Shown here: positions 1 through 12,446 of the stretch, in pieces
How positions within the stretch are numbered: position 1 is the stretch's first letter
Layout of the letters: each line of letters opens with the position of its first letter
DNA from: Vicia villosa
Taxonomy: Eukaryota; Streptophyta; Magnoliopsida; Fabales; Fabaceae
Reading direction: 5' to 3'
Assembly: GCF_029867415.1 (NCBI RefSeq)
Contig: NC_081184.1
Location: 105,757,692 to 105,821,691 of the forward strand
DNA: 64,000 nt
Notes under the pieces: generated by a model
Told to the model about the DNA's origin: nothing
Database searches by the model: none
The model's input: only the letters and a program-made list of their open reading frames with translations
Program-made: the position numbers and the translations under genes

Positions 1-3000
1 CTCGCGAAAAAATGAACAGAGTCGCCACCAATATATTTATCCCATAAGGGAAAGGAATATCAGAAAACCTAGCAAAGGAAGGAACAGGGTCTTGCGACCA
101 GAGAATCTAGGTACGGGAGCCAGTTACGCGAGGGGAAGGTATTAGCACCCCTCACGCCCATCGTACTCGATGGTATCCACCTATGTTTGTTTCTATCTAA
201 AGGGTGTGTACTATGTCTATGTCTAAATGCGAAATGAATGCAAAATGTAGGGAAAATAAAGAATTGTACTCGCACGGGCCCTACCCCGCTGCCTACGTAT
301 CCTTTTCAGGAATCAGAGTTACCGTAGCTCGGCTAAAGATTTTTTGTTTGTTTTTGTGTTTTTTAGTTGGGCGGAGTTAACGCTCGCGCTCTTGCATAAG
401 GGGACAACCTAGGATGCAATGGATCGGAGATAACGGTGCCCTTAGGTGCCAAAGAGGCAAAAGGAAAAGAGATTGGTTTGTGTCTTTTAGGGTAGATGAG
501 TGATGAACAGTTCCCAATACCGGGCCACTCACCACTTTCTCTACTTTGTTTTAATCTGAACCATTGTTAGGTGTTTTAAATGTTTTTTTGGTTGTGTATT
601 TTTTAAGGGGAATTTGTTTGCGAGTTGAATCACATAAAATGTATAATGATCGAGAAGCAGATTAGGGAATGAATCCCACTCACTTCCATCCCATTACGTA
701 ATGTTTGAGAAACAGATTAGGGAATGAATCCCACTCATTTCTCTCCCATTAATTAATGTTTGAGAAATAGATTAGGGAATGAATCCCACTCATTTCTCTC
801 CCATTAAGTAGTGACCGAAAAACAGATTAGGGAATAAATCCCACTCGTTTCTATGCCACTAAGTGATTGAGAAACAGATTAGGGAATGAATCCCACTCAT
901 TTCTCTATCCCTTTCTTAATGTGATTCGCATATTCCTTTTATTAATGTTTTAAAGAGTTGAAAAAGAAAAATAATGCAATAGGGAACTAGATCTAACATT
1001 CTAATCTATGTTATTCTAATCTATAAATGGCCCTAAGGTCGAGGATAACTATCCTATCTCAATTCCTCTTAACAAAGGAGGAAGAGTCTAAGGGAACATG
1101 GCAAGCAATAGTAAGGAATAAGCAACATCAAAGCAAGGAATGAGAGGCTAAGCATGGACACGAGAGAAAGAAACCCCAAGTCAGTAGCAAAACAAGGGAT
1201 TGAATGTCCCAAATCAAATACAAAAGCATCACGGTGTCATACAAAAATATCCACAAGAAGTTACCAAAGTATCGCATGCATCGTTACTTACCAATTAGCG
1301 GACAAACATCAATTAATCAAAACAAAAACAAGTGAACACATGGTCTAAGCTTGAAGTCAGTAGCAAACTCATTCATTTAGTTCCAATATCCTATGTTAAT
1401 CTATATTAGTCAATTAGCATGAAGCAATACAAGACTCTACCCAAAACTAGACAACACTAGGTTAATACTAGCTAAACGGTTTCGAATTGTGAATGAAGTT
1501 AGAAACATGCAATCAAATGGTACAAGTCAGTAGCAAATAGCCTTTACTAGATGCCTAAACAATCACAAAATCATGCCAAAGGGTTTCACACAAAATTACG
1601 GGTCATTTGTACAAGTTACGGTGCGATCGTCAATCAAAAACAAGTTATTTACATGTGATAAAGGAAAATCAAGTAAAATGGGAAAACATGATTTAAAATT
1701 TTCAATTCCAGGTTTTAGGATCTCTAAACATCCCTAATTATATGTACAAAAAAGAACCAACATTATTTCATGAATGCATTTCAATTTGAGAGCACAAACG
1801 TCACAACCATCTATTAAAAACGCATGTTAATCGAGTCAAACAACACTAACCAAATACCAATCAAAACAAAGAATTAGGAATTCATCTTTTATACACAACA
1901 TCATGGGTTAGTCTACAGAAATCATACAAAAATTGGCAATTAGATTCTGATCCTAAAGTATTAAACGAAATCACTTTGCGAAATCTATCAAAACCGAAAG
2001 AAACATGAACATACCAAAGTAAATGATTTATTAAAAATAACAAACTAATTTCTAAAAATCTATAAAAAATGCCACAATTATGTACACACATAAAACTAGC
2101 TAAAACATATTTTTATTGGTTTTTTATTTCAATGGAAAAATGATTTATGAAGTAAAAGTCATGGAGGAACAAAATTGAGACAATTTCTAGAAGTCTGCCT
2201 GCCAGGGGGTGTGTTAGTGAATTCAAAAGGAACTGAAACTTAGTTAATACGCATTTGGGCCCAGATTCAGGGGGTGTGATTAGGAACTCGCATGACCCAT
2301 GGTTGTTTTTGTTGTTCATTATTTATTATTATTTTTTTTTACAGAATTTAAAATGTGATAAAAGAAAATATAGATTAAAAATTAAAAAGGAAAAAAAAAA
2401 CTGAAAAAGGGGATTAGGGTAAAATGTTAGGTGACCTTTCAAATTCCTCGAATGATCTTTCTCCGGCTTCAGCGGCGACGGCGAAAGCTTTCCGATGAAC
2501 CTTCGTCTCTTCCGTCCTCTCACGTATTGCATCAGTCCCTTCTCCGATCAAAACTCTACGGCGTCACCACCGTCCTCACCGGTCTCAATTTGTTTTCATC
2601 TTTTCCGATCTGCTACCGCGTCGATGCTTCGAAGGAGAGTGACGAGAAAGCCAGAGGAAGATATCAAGTATGCACGCGTTGAACCTTCTCCTCACTCCTT
2701 CGTCTCTTTCTTGAATCTCTTGATGCGTGAACGTTATTGCGCTCTTGCGATGTTCGTTGTTGTTCTTGCGTTGAATTCAAGGTGAAGAAGATTCGCTCAC
2801 AGAGTTATGATTGAAGCATGATGAAGATGACGAAATCATTGTGATGCGATGATGAATGAGCGCAGTGGTTGAACGTGATGCAGAGGCGACTCAGATGACG
2901 AATCGGTGATGGTGATGTTGTTGGAGATTGTTGTTAACATTGAAGAACAGATGAACGATTCGTTTTCTTCTTGCAGGGGAGTTCTCTTTTTTTCGTTATC

Positions 3001-5217
3001 GTTCTCCTTTTTTGTTTTGATTTCTTCTGATTCTTTCTCCTGTGTTGTGTGTTGTTCTGTGGATTAAAGGATGAAGAATGAGATTGTGAAGGTTATGGTG
3101 ATTGAAGACGATGAGTTTGTTGTTGTTCACAGTGATGAAGATGATGAAGAAAGTCGAAGGTTGTGGAGATTGGATCCGATTGAGAGAGATTATGGTTGGA
3201 GAAGGTGATTGAAGGTTGGTGAGTGAAGTTGAAGATTGAAGAATTACGGAGGAGTGAAGAATGGCTGAGTTGAAGAATGAAGTATGTTGAAGAAGGGAGA
3301 GTGAGAACCGAAGATGATGAAATGGTGAACAAGATTGAAGAGAGTCTTGGAGAAAAGTTTGTTACGTTTTGGTTAGAGGTGAGTTTCCATTTCTGAACCG
3401 ATTCCCTCCTTCTTTTTTCTGATCCTTTTTTGTTATCCGTTTGTAACTGATTTTTTGGAAAGTTAGTTATGGGTGGTTACATTCTGTTTGGACAGTTATA
3501 TATGGTTATGATGTTAGGAAAAGTTAGGGTAGTTATTTGGCTATGACTGAAAGTTAGAGGAATGGTTAGAATTAGTTTGAATGAGGGCTGAAAGTTAGTA
3601 AACTGTTAGAGATTTTTGTTAGGTGGTTTTCATGTGTGCAATATATGTGTATGCTACTGCTGTGACTTGATTCTATTGATGCAGGGCCGTTTGGTAAGCT
3701 CATGAAGTTAATGAATGAATTGCTTCAAGCTGAATAGAACACGGCATTTGGACTCGGTCTGTCAATTGTTAGTTGTAGCAACACATTTTGTAAATCTTGG
3801 TTTTGATGTGGAGGCTAGATATTGAATGGTAAGAAAGTATACTGAATGTGGACTGTGTTGGTTTAGTATGGAACTGTTTGGTATTTGATTTTTCTAGACT
3901 GGTTTTGATTTGAGTTTAATGTTGCAGGCAAATTTGGTAATGGTTGTATGATGGTTAATTTTGTTTTTCAAATGCAGGGCGCACAGTTCAGATTTGGTTA
4001 GAAATGGTGGTTTGAGAGGTGTTTCAACTTGTGATGTTTGTATGTTTGTATTGATCTTTTTCTTGTGTGGGCTACAAATCTGTTTTGTAATTTTGATGAT
4101 CATATGACTTGCAGGTTCATGATTTGCTAGCAGCTTATGGGCATATGACTTGGTTCTTTTTGTGTGAGTGTTTAAGCTAGGTCCTCGAGGCGATTGAAAC
4201 TATATGTATGCGTGGAGTTGAGTAATGGGGCTGTTATGATTTTGTTGCGGGTTTTGGTGCTAGGTACAGGATGCACAATGTTTAAAGGCCACTTTGTTTA
4301 ATGATGAAGCAGGAGTGTCAAAGTAAATCAAGCCAGCTAACATAGCCACGTAGGGACCAAGGAGTAGAATTAAACTGTGTTCCTCTTGTAACTTCTTTTA
4401 TGTAATGATTGAAACTTGTAATGACTCTCCCTTTTATGAATCATTTTCCATTTGAATGAGCTTGTAATACACCACTTGAACTTGTAATTCACCACTTGGA
4501 TTGGATTGGATATTAAAATGTAACTTGCCACTTATATTTCTTTTAGTAATCATTTGCTCTTGAATACTTTGGATTCATGGTATCTCGCAATCACTAATGA
4601 GTCCTTATCTCCAGTTTAATGGAAACATGACTTCAATTCTCAAACCTTAAGTAACATGCCCTTTACTCAACCAAATTCTTTTTAAAGGACGATGGTGCAT
4701 CCGTTATAATGGGTCCTCAAGTTCTATGCCATAGCTTTGACAAATATTTCTTAACAAATGACATTCATCCCCACCGTAACGTCTCAATGAAACTCCTTTG
4801 ACAAAGATGAATCTCTAATCTCACGGTCTTCAAAATGATAAACGTCACAAGCTCAAGCTATAAATCCTGATTCACTTTTTTGAGATGCATAATGAAGATA
4901 GGAAGCTCTTGAAATGATGGAAACGAGAAATAGCCTTTGTATTTTGATAAAGAACCAGGTCCATGATGCCTAATAACACAAAACCCCAATTCCATAAACC
5001 ACGATTGATGAAGAAGCCAATTGAGCCAACTTTAAATGAAGATGAGAGCCTCAAAAACACAGGGACTCCCCAATCTCCCAAGTCATTGATCCCGATGCCA
5101 AGTTTATTGATTAATGATGCATGATGTGTTAGATGTCCTAATGGAGAGATGCACATGAATGTAAAACTTAAGCCAGTTAAAAATTGAAAAGGGGCAGGAC
5201 AAATTTGGGGTATGACA
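1..5217 (-). mobile_element. Ogre-like LTR (5' LTR or solo LTR), inner end cut by the window
   Basis: Read on the minus strand this is a 5.2 kb LTR. It begins TGTCATACCCCAAATTTG at 5217 and runs to the left edge, where the complement of 16640-16820 (the end of the Ogre-A LTR) is clearly recognisable: the ATCGAGTACGATGGGCGTGA block, TTGGTGGCGACTCTG and a TTCGCGAG end. The window stops a few bases short of the LTR terminus and primer site, so any interior lies to the left. The pyrimidine-rich leader at about 3350-3050 resembles that at 14430-14620. The size suits Ogre (Ty3/gypsy, Tat lineage). It sits in a chromovirus LTR; the putative TSD (CTCAT, 5218-5222) cannot be confirmed. Short ORFs inside it have no recognisable product. 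Confidence 0.85.
650..930. repeat. Tandem repeat, five units of about 55 bp, inside the Ogre LTR
   Basis: The core ATTAGGGAATGAATCCCACT recurs at 661, 716, 771, 826 (one change) and 878, giving periods of 55, 55, 55 and 52. The core has partial dyad symmetry (GGGA/TCCC arms). The Ogre-A LTR carries a different short repeat at a comparable place near its 3' end (16165-16300). Confidence 0.9.
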
Positions 5218-5548
5218 CTCATGTTGTTGTTTTGAGAGATACTTGTGATACTTTCTTTTATTTGGTATTATATTCTGAGATTATATGATGACGTGGCTTT
5301 AATGCCTAAGCCTTGATACATGGTTCATTTTACGAAATGAAATGATTAGTATCAATTAAGAAAAGAATTATTCCGCTGTGATATGCATATGAAACATGAA
5401 GTTTAAATAAATGTTATGATTATGACCAGGTGTATGTTTTGTTGTTTTTGAAAATAAATGTGACGCCCTTTGAGGTATGTATGCTAATTTTACTCTAATC
5501 TTTCTACATAATTATAGTATTTACTTGGGATTAGAGGGGGGTGTTACA
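5218..5548 (+). mobile_element. 3' part of a chromovirus-type (Ty3/gypsy) LTR
   Basis: AT-rich sequence ending GGGGGGTGTTACA at 5548, the usual terminus of TGTAACACCCC...GGGTGTTACA LTRs, followed at once by an initiator-Met type primer site and a gag relic. The 5' part of this LTR is displaced by the Ogre LTR on its left. Confidence 0.8.
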
Positions 5549-5552
5549 TAAG

Positions 5553-5564
5553 TGGTATCAGAGC
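5553..5564 (+). other. Primer-binding site, tRNA-iMet type
   Basis: TGGTATCAGAGC lies five bases after the LTR terminus. It matches the 3' end of initiator tRNA-Met, the usual primer of plant chromoviruses and copia elements. Confidence 0.85.
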
Positions 5565-5670
5565 ATGGTCGGCCAGTTGGCCAGGTTATTAATACATTTA
5601 TTCCCTTTTGTATTTGATTTGTGTATGTGACACAATCGATATTGTTTATATGTTGGTTGTTTGGAATCTC

Positions 5671-6256
5671 AAGATGATGGTTGCAAGAAGGAATGATGAT
5701 ATTATTGGCGAGGCATTGAAATTGTTGGTTGGTGCTATTGGGCAACCTCCACATGTGAATGCTGGTAATCAGAATGGTGAAGAGGATGAGTTTCATGCTT
5801 TGGAAAAGTTCCAGAGGAACAATCCTCAAATCCTTGAGGGAGAGCATGAACCTGACAAGGCGCAAGCATGTCTGAAAGAGATTAAGAAGATATTTCAAGT
5901 CATGAATTGTACGGATGCGCGGAAGGTGCAGTTTGGTACCCATATGCCTGAGAAGGAAGCTGGGGATTGGTGGCGTAACACTATTTAGAGGTTTGATAAA
6001 GATGGTATTGAGGTTACTTGGGATCTTTTTCGTGATGCATTTTCTTAGAACTATTTTCCAGAAAATGTTCGTGGAAAGAAATAGATGGAATTTCTTAAGG
6101 TGAAGCAGGGTAATGGAACCATAGCAGAGTATGCTGCAAGATTTCAGGAGTTGATTAAGAATTGGTCCTCATTACAACACTACGGGTGTTGAGAGGTCTA
6201 AGTGTCTTAAGTTTGTGAATGCTTTGAGACCTGCTATCAAGAAGGCTAATGGTTAT
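5671..6256 (+). pseudogene. Chromovirus gag, N-terminal part, degenerate
   Basis: The reading frame starts at one of two adjacent ATGs (5671 or 5674) with the MVARRNDD start typical of chromovirus Gag, about 100 bp after the primer site. It continues with a FHALEKFQRNNP motif, a W-rich GDWWRNTI block and AEYAARFQELI further on, the hallmarks of the retrotransposon gag domain. The frame is broken by TAG at 5986, by two more in-frame TAG codons near 6046 and 6082, and then by a frameshift near 6170-6195. The product would have formed the capsid. The Athila LTR cuts the gene at 6257; a protease/RT relic at 59281-59870 could be the missing downstream part. Confidence 0.85.
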
Positions 6257-7305
6257 TGATCAGAAAAATAGAAGTGTACTATTTTCACCTATGTAGTAAT
6301 AATAGGGATTTATCCCAAGTATTGATCTCGAGAAATGCGTAGGAAATATAAGTTACTACAATGACTCAATTGAACAAAAGAACATGGGGGTTTTGGTGAT
6401 TGTAGTGAAATAATGACTAACGATAACAAAGTAAAGCAAAGCGTAAAATTGTCTTTGTAAACGATATGAGAAAGCATGCTAGGGCAAGATGTATGAATTG
6501 CCTTGTAACAAACATTAGTCCTTATTTTATGAAATATGTGTTAGAATGATCTACTACCGAATCTCAAGAATCGTTTTCCCTAATTCCTTAGCTGAAAACC
6601 TTTTGGTATTCATCTTTAATCCTAATTCCTTAGCCATTCAAGATGATACCAAGCAATATATATTTTAACAAGATTGTTCTGGTTACTACGGTGAATCCTC
6701 ATTCCTAAGCAATATCAACCGTAGTATTATTGTGCAAATAGTGATAAGGTGGTTTGCCCGACCTGAACCCTAACCGTAAATCTAAATCTATTTGTCCAAT
6801 AGAAAAAGCGTTAAGAACTTTGCACCATAAATTAGATTCATAAAAACATCAATATAATAAAATAATGGAAATTAGGTTTATCACAAAAGCAATTCAGGGA
6901 CACCCCCTATCATTGGGGGGTTTAGCCGCTCATAATATTCAAAGAAAATACAAAAGGAGGCTTAGTCATTACAAGAACAATGGATTTTGTTGATCTTCAA
7001 TCGCGATAGCTCTTGAAGATTTTCGTTCTCCTAAACCCTTGAGAGACCTCTTCTTTTTTCTGTAGTTCTTTAGTACAATCCAAAAGTCCCTTCCTCCTTC
7101 TAAAAACTAGATCTAATTAGTTTCAGTTGTCATCTAGCAATGCAGAAAGTCCAAAGTACCCTTAATGATCCAAGACAATATCAAACGCCAAAATTCAGAA
7201 ATATTATCCCGCCTGCGAACACGGGTCGTGTCAGGTGACAGGGGCACCCGTGTTGGCCCTCTGCCTTCTTTAATTTTGTTGCCAAGTATTTGGTCTGCTG
7301 ACACG
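6257..7305 (-). mobile_element. Athila-type 3' LTR, distal part
   Basis: In minus orientation this is the end of an LTR (terminus ...TTCTGATCA at 6257). It continues across the S1 insertion into 33924-34325, for about 1.45 kb in total. Identification rests on the linked interior: ATHILA ORF-1-like coding sequence, Athila-style pol and the polypurine stretch next to 34325. Similar sequence recurs at 40579-41388. It is inserted in chromovirus gag after GGTTAT; the partner TSD is not visible. Confidence 0.8.
7219..7305. repeat. GACACG/CGTGTC dyad motifs in the Athila LTR
   Basis: Dyads are centred near 7225 and 7245.5. A third half-motif, TGACACG, ends at 7305 exactly where S1 inserted; its other half resumes at 33929. 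Related pairs are at 33924-34037 and in the Athila spacer at 37360-37513. Confidence 0.8.
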
Positions 7306-8224
7306 TGTAACGCCCCAAATTTAATTAATTAATTAAGGATTTATTTATTGGAATTAGTCGAAGTTTGGGAAATTATCGGTATTATTAGAGGCGTATTGGG
7401 ATTAATATGTTGATTTGAGTTGTTGAGTTGATAAGTCGGTTTAGTAGGAGAAATATTATAAGAAATAATATTAGTGATGGTTTATTTAGAATGATAGTAG
7501 AATTATATGAAATTATTTGCTTAGGTGGGCTTAAATTGTTAGGTTGGAAGAAGTAATATTGAGAGTGTAGAAAGTAAGCCCAATAGACTAATTAGAATTA
7601 TAGTATTATTTTGAGAAAATAAGTGAGGGAGAATTATTAGGTTTTGATATCAAAGAAATAAAATTATTAGGTCACGCAGCAAGAGCAAGTAGAGGCACAA
7701 GGACTTTTGGAGAAAAAGCCGGTACGGTTGATTTGCGGTGGAATTTCAAAGAGAAGAATCAAAGGGCGAAGTTTGGAAGTTGCGGCAGTTGGGAAAATTC
7801 GACCAGAAATTGTAGAACGGACTCCGAATCCAAGGTAAGGGTGGGGTTCAATCTCTATAACCGGGTATATGATGAATCGTATGTGGATTGGGATTATATG
7901 ATTATGTGCCATGGATTGTGTTTTGCCTCTGTGTTTGATTGGTCTGTGTTGAAGAATTTGTTTAGCGTGTTTTACTACTGTGGTGAATATTTGTTGCTTG
8001 AAGTTGTTAGAATCAGTGAGAATTGACACTGAATTTGGATCTTGTTGATGTGAAACAATTATGCTTATACCCTGCAATATAGTATGTTATTAGGTGAAAA
8101 TTGTTGATCGATTGTAAAGAAAGGAAAATTTACCGAGTGAAGGAATTGTAGAAGTTCGAGGAAAAATAGAAGAAGTGTATTTTGGGACGCGGGCACTCCA
8201 CGATCAGGAAGAAAGAACAAATGA

Positions 8225-8341
8225 GAGGGGCCCCCTTAAGGCAGTGGGGCGGGCGCCCCTTGGGAGCAAGAGATAGAGGGTGGGCGCCCTTAGTGGTTAT
8301 GGGGAGAGGGACGTCTGTCCCTTAGCTATGGTGGGCGTCCC
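8225..8341. repeat. GGGCGCCC-type dyad motifs in S1
   Basis: GC-rich dyads are centred near 8230.5 (GGGGCCCC), 8252.5 (GGGGCGGGCGCCCC), 8285.5 (GGGCGCCC), 8314.5 (GGGACGTCTGTCCC) and 8337 (GGGCGTCCC). Two pairs are 22-23 bp apart. The block lies 120-240 bp upstream of a TATA-like TTTATATAGT. Confidence 0.75.
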
Positions 8342-8460
8342 ATGTTAGTTGTTTTGCTACCTTGTCCATTTTAACCCCCCTGGTGTCACGTGTGTATGAA
8401 ATAATTGGTTAGGCTCCTAATCAAGTGGAAATTAACAAATTAATATTTCCCACTAATTGG

Positions 8461-8470
8461 TTTATATAGT
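8461..8470 (+). promoter_or_regulatory. Possible TATA box of S1
   Basis: TTTATATAGT lies downstream of the GC-rich dyad block and just before the inferred start of the Tat LTR. It is positioned like an LTR TATA box; there is no direct evidence of use. Confidence 0.4.
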
Positions 8471-9390
8471 TGTTAGCTAGAGATTTCGTTGGAAGAAAGT
8501 ATTCTTTGAAGAGTTAGAGTTCGAAGAAGGATGGTTACTGATGACCATTTCTGAGATTAAAAATGGCTACTGATGGCCATGTTTCAAGGATGTTGTTTAA
8601 GTTGAGGTGAAGATGATGAAGATTGAAGCTAGTTCGAAATAAATTGTCTCTAAGACTTAAACGTTTTTTACGAAACACAAAGAGTATTAAAGCTTGGCGC
8701 GTTTCCGTAAGCATTCTCGGTTTTGATCACGTTGCCACGTATCGGAAGAGGATTCAGGCGGGAGGATTTGAATTTCGAAATAGTCTGTGTAACCGAACAA
8801 GGACAGATGGCGTCCCAAGGATTCAAAGCGTATGCATGTGAGTAACGTGGCATTATATTAGTGTAGGACCGTTAGGGTCGAAATTAGTATAAATAAGAGT
8901 CTTAATGTTAGGATTCCGCGTGTTCATTTTGTACAAATCACTCACAAATCACTCAAGTATCAAGCGTTAAGAGAGCGAGTTCGCTGAGAAATGTACGTAT
9001 GACACCAACACCATTTTAAATACTTTTGTATCTTTCTTTATTCAAGTATCTTTTCAATTCCTTTATCTTTTGTTTAACTTTCATTCGAAGCATTTTACAT
9101 TTCTGCACTTTATATTCCTGCACTTTATATTTCTGCAATTTACACGCTTTCTATGTCTCTTTGTCGAAGTTATATTAACATGTATAACAAGTGTTGTTTC
9201 ACATGAATAGTCATATGATCACATCACAAACAAGTTTTCGAAGCAAGAACAAACAAATATGAACCAAATCATATCAAAAGACAATTGTTTGACTATGTCC
9301 TAGGATCAATCTAGTCGATCCTGCGAGTAACCAAAGTATATTTTATAGTTTAGAAGACTAGCGGTTGTTTACCGGAAATCACCGTAAACA
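8471..9390 (+). mobile_element. 5' LTR of a Tat-lineage Ty3/gypsy element
   Basis: The end is well placed: ...ACCGTAAACA at 9390, followed by the primer site and gag. The start is inferred from the first plausible terminus, TGTTAGCTAG at 8471; the other LTR is missing, so it cannot be checked. A TATA box at 8888 and a long AT-rich leader suit a transcribed LTR of about 0.9 kb. Confidence 0.6.
8888..8895 (+). promoter_or_regulatory. TATA box in the Tat LTR
   Basis: TATAAATA occurs in the context TTAGTATAAATAAGAGTC, about 500 bp before the LTR end. This is the expected place for a start of transcription inside the LTR. Confidence 0.55.
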
Positions 9391-9393
9391 AAT

Positions 9394-9411
9394 TGGCATG
9401 CCCAGTGGGAC
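9394..9411 (+). other. Primer-binding site of the Tat element
   Basis: TGGCATGCCCAGTGGGAC starts four bases after the LTR terminus. Its form (TGG...CCAGTGGGAC) is typical of Tat-lineage primer sites and differs from the chromovirus and copia sites in this window. Confidence 0.7.
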
Positions 9412-9474
9412 AATGTCAAACAGATTGTTATTAATTGGTTGTTTTGTTTTGTCTAGAACATATCAAGACCTTGT

Positions 9475-10373
9475 ATGAACCTTAGGAACGGTAAATTAAC
9501 CAACAGTGCGCCACCGATTCCGAAACGAAGGTACAACAAGAAAATAGTCAATTCGACCAGTGGGGGGGCATCAAGATCCCCCACAAGGGTCAGGAACAGT
9601 AGCAACAAATACTACACATGTTTCGACATCTACGTTACAAGAACAGGAAATACCCGTGTCGGGAGGATCTGCGGCTGCAGTTAGTTCCCAAGCCATACCC
9701 GAAAATACAACAGGAATGATCCCAATTTCCAGTTCGACTACCATGCCTCACGTGACAGGCACAAACGAGATGCTTCATTTTTTGACAAGTCAAGTACATT
9801 CTCCAAGGCCATTTTCATCTCCATTCGATGCATGGAGGCCTGGAAACCCTTATGGAATGCCATATTTGTATATGGCAGGATCTACATACACTGCACCCAA
9901 TGTCACGGCGTTTTCGCCTAATACGGGTTCGATAGGTCGAAGTGCACAAAATGCAGGCACATCTAGCCAATTGCCTCTTTTAACTACCAACAGTCAGGCA
10001 GCGTTTAGGAAAGAAATGGATGCAAGTAACCATGATATGCTAGGTGCTCTTGCCAAAGAAATAGTGTCACTCTTTACACCATTAGTGGCAAACATGACCA
10101 GAACTAACCAGGACAATGTAGAAACCTTCCAAAAAAATATCATCACAAATAAATCGAATGGCAGATTTTATGGGAGTTCCACAAACTAGGCGAAGAAATA
10201 ACCAACCCCCTGATCGCGAGGGTCAGCCAATCTTGGAACGTGTTCAAGATACGGTTCCTCCGCCTAGACCAACACCCGGTGAGGCAGTTCCCCCACCTAG
10301 ACCACCACCAGTCGGAAGAAACCAAGTGATAGATTTAGAGAATCCAGGTCGAAGGACTGACTTTGGTCAATAA
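9475..10373 (+). pseudogene. Tat-element gag, N-terminal variable region, frameshifted
   Basis: The start MNLRNGK at 9475 lies 64 bases after the primer site. The reading passes from the first frame to a second at or near a run of seven G (9562-9568), then to a third around 10160-10190, and meets TAA at 10371. The third frame is the one used by the large gag ORF that follows. The region is rich in Ser, Thr, Pro and Gln, with a PPPRP-rich stretch near 10255-10310, and has no recognisable domain. Such low-complexity leaders precede the capsid domain in Tat Gag proteins. At least two frameshifts and one stop make it non-functional. Confidence 0.65.
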
Positions 10374-10460
10374 GAGACCATCGAGGAGGGTCCCAGATTA
10401 AGGGTAGTTGGTAGGAACGAACATCCAGATGAAGTAGTCCACAGGGTTAGGAGAGAAAAT

Positions 10461-12446
10461 ATGGCAACAGAGAATAATTTAACTGCCATGATAGAGAGAA
10501 TTATGGCCAATAATGGCCTTAATACTGGACTTCGACGTCCAAACTACACACCCCCCATACCCGAATATATTATGCAAACAGAATTGCCAAGAGGTACCAA
10601 GGTACCCAAATTCACGAAGTTTTCAGGGGACACTAGTGAATCAACGGTGGAACACATAGCCAGATATTTGACGGAAGCAGGGGATCTAGCAGGGAACGAG
10701 GATTTGAGAATTAAATACTTCCCTAGTTCGCTAACAAAAAATGCTTTTATTTTGTTCACTACCTTACCCCCAAATTCCATAGATGCATGGGCACACTTGG
10801 AGAGATTGTTCCATGAACAATTCTACATGGGTCAAACCAAGATAAGTATGAAAGAATTGGCTAGCATCAAGACGAAGTTCACGGAGCCTATAGATGATTA
10901 CTTGAACAGGTTCCGTTTGTTGAAGTCAAGATGCTTCACGGTTGTCCCAGAACATGAATTAGTCGAAATGGCTGCAGGCGGTCTAGACTATTCAATCAGA
11001 AAGAAACTGGATACCCAATACCTAAGGGATATGGCCCAATTGGCAGACAGGGTTCGACAAGTCGAACGACTAAAAGCAGAAAAGGCCAGAGCAGATAAAA
11101 GTTACAAGAAGGAGAGGGTAGCATATATTGAAGCTGAAGACGCTGACGGCGAACCTTTCGAAGACTCATACAGCGTGGAAGAAGTCCAAATAGACCTAGC
11201 TGAATTAAAAGAAGCACCACCTTATTCTTGCAAATGTCTCACCCCTTCGAATGGAAAAAATCCAGTCGAGAATGATAAAAGCGATAGATTTCCTAAGAAA
11301 ACTTATACATTTGACGTCACTAAATGTGACGAAATATTCGATTTGTTAGTAAAAGATGGCCAGATGATAGTGCCTCCTAATTTCAAAGTTCCTCCATTAG
11401 AACAACGGAAGAAACGAGGCTTTTGTAAATATCATGGGTTTTTAGGCCATAAAACCTCACAATGTTTTCTTTTCAGGGATCTAATTCAGAATGCTATCAA
11501 GGATGAACGTCTGAAATTCGTTGATGAGACAAAGAATCACATGAAGGTTGACACAAACCCTTTGAATGTTGCTGACACTAACTTGTGTGAACCACTTGAC
11601 GTCAACATGGTGGAAGTATCAGAAACTGATATTGCTGAATTGGAGATAATTTCAACTGGAAAGCAGGCCACTGAAAGCCTAAATGACAATACAGTCTTCA
11701 ATACTGATGTTGAAGAATCCTTCGATGCAGAGATGACTGAAGATCTGAAGGAGAAAACTAGCGAGGCCACTGAAGACCTCAGGGAGAAACTTCAGCAGAT
11801 ACAGATTTCTGAAGCTCCTCCGGCAGTTGTTAACATGGTTAATGTTAGGCGGCCTTTATCTGAAATAGAAGAACTAGAAAAATGGCTGATAAGGGAGAAA
11901 GGAAACATTCAAATTCCATCGAGAGGGGAGAGTTTGAAAGATTATCTCTGGAAGTGTCATGAGAAAAATGCTGGAAAAATGCTGATGTGCCCAAGGTGCT
12001 CGATTAAGTTGAATCGAAGGGTCCAAGCTAACTTTGAGAGGGCCCTACGAGAAAGAATGGAACAACCCTGGAGAGGAGGAAACCTATTGCTGAAAGTGTA
12101 TCCAAGGACAGAAGAAAGCTTAGTAAGTTTCTTGGTCAGATGTCACAAAGAAAACACTGAGATTGTATTGTGTCCCAGATGTGGAGCAGTCTATGACGAA
12201 CTGTTAGCTCGATCATTCAAAAGAGTGTTATTCTACATGGGTCGAGAGACTCAGGGACTCCGTCCCAACATGTATGTGTTCGACAACAGGATACCATCGA
12301 AGAGGCATGACAGTCCCCGCCCTAGAGCTCGAAGGGTTACATTTAAAATCCCTGCAGACATACCTAGGGATAGGTGGATACAAGCTGGTACTAGAAATAA
12401 CAAATGGCGAAGTTGGGACCAAGGAGGAAGGACTGAAATGGCTTAA
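10461..12446 (+). pseudogene. Tat-element gag, capsid and nucleocapsid region (661-codon ORF)
   Basis: This is the longest ORF in the window, in frame with the upstream third-frame segment, so the ATG at 10461 is probably internal to the original gene. Residues about 50-200 form a retrotransposon gag domain (KFTKFSGDTSE, AWAHLERLFHEQF, IDDYLNRFRLLKSRC). A knuckle-like C-x2-H-x4-H-x4-C motif lies near residue 322. Residues about 380-470 are acidic. Two copies of a Cys/His motif, CH-x8/9-CPRC, follow near residues 496 and 559. The C-terminus is basic. The protein would form the particle shell and bind RNA. It ends at TAA (12444) with the same frame continuing beyond, so the ORF is truncated. 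No RT, RNase H or integrase of this element remains. Confidence 0.85.

Larger units (their letters stand above)
7306..8470 (+). mobile_element. Chromovirus solo LTR S1, left segment
   Basis: It starts TGTAACGCCCCAAATTTAAT at 7306, preceded by ACACG (7301-7305). The matching end GGGGTGTTACA is at 33923, followed by ACACG (33924-33928), so one LTR with an exact TSD is split over 7306-8470, 26018-26197 and 33286-33923. No primer site or second LTR of this family lies between, so it is a solo LTR of about 2 kb. The right limit of this segment depends on where the Tat element starts and is uncertain by some tens of bases. Short ORFs at 7667-8077 look non-coding. Confidence 0.8.

Noticed and set aside
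2431..2785. GC-richer ORFs at 2431-2785 as a host gene
   Set aside because: They lie in the middle of the Ogre LTR, overlap in two frames, and show no domain or gene structure.
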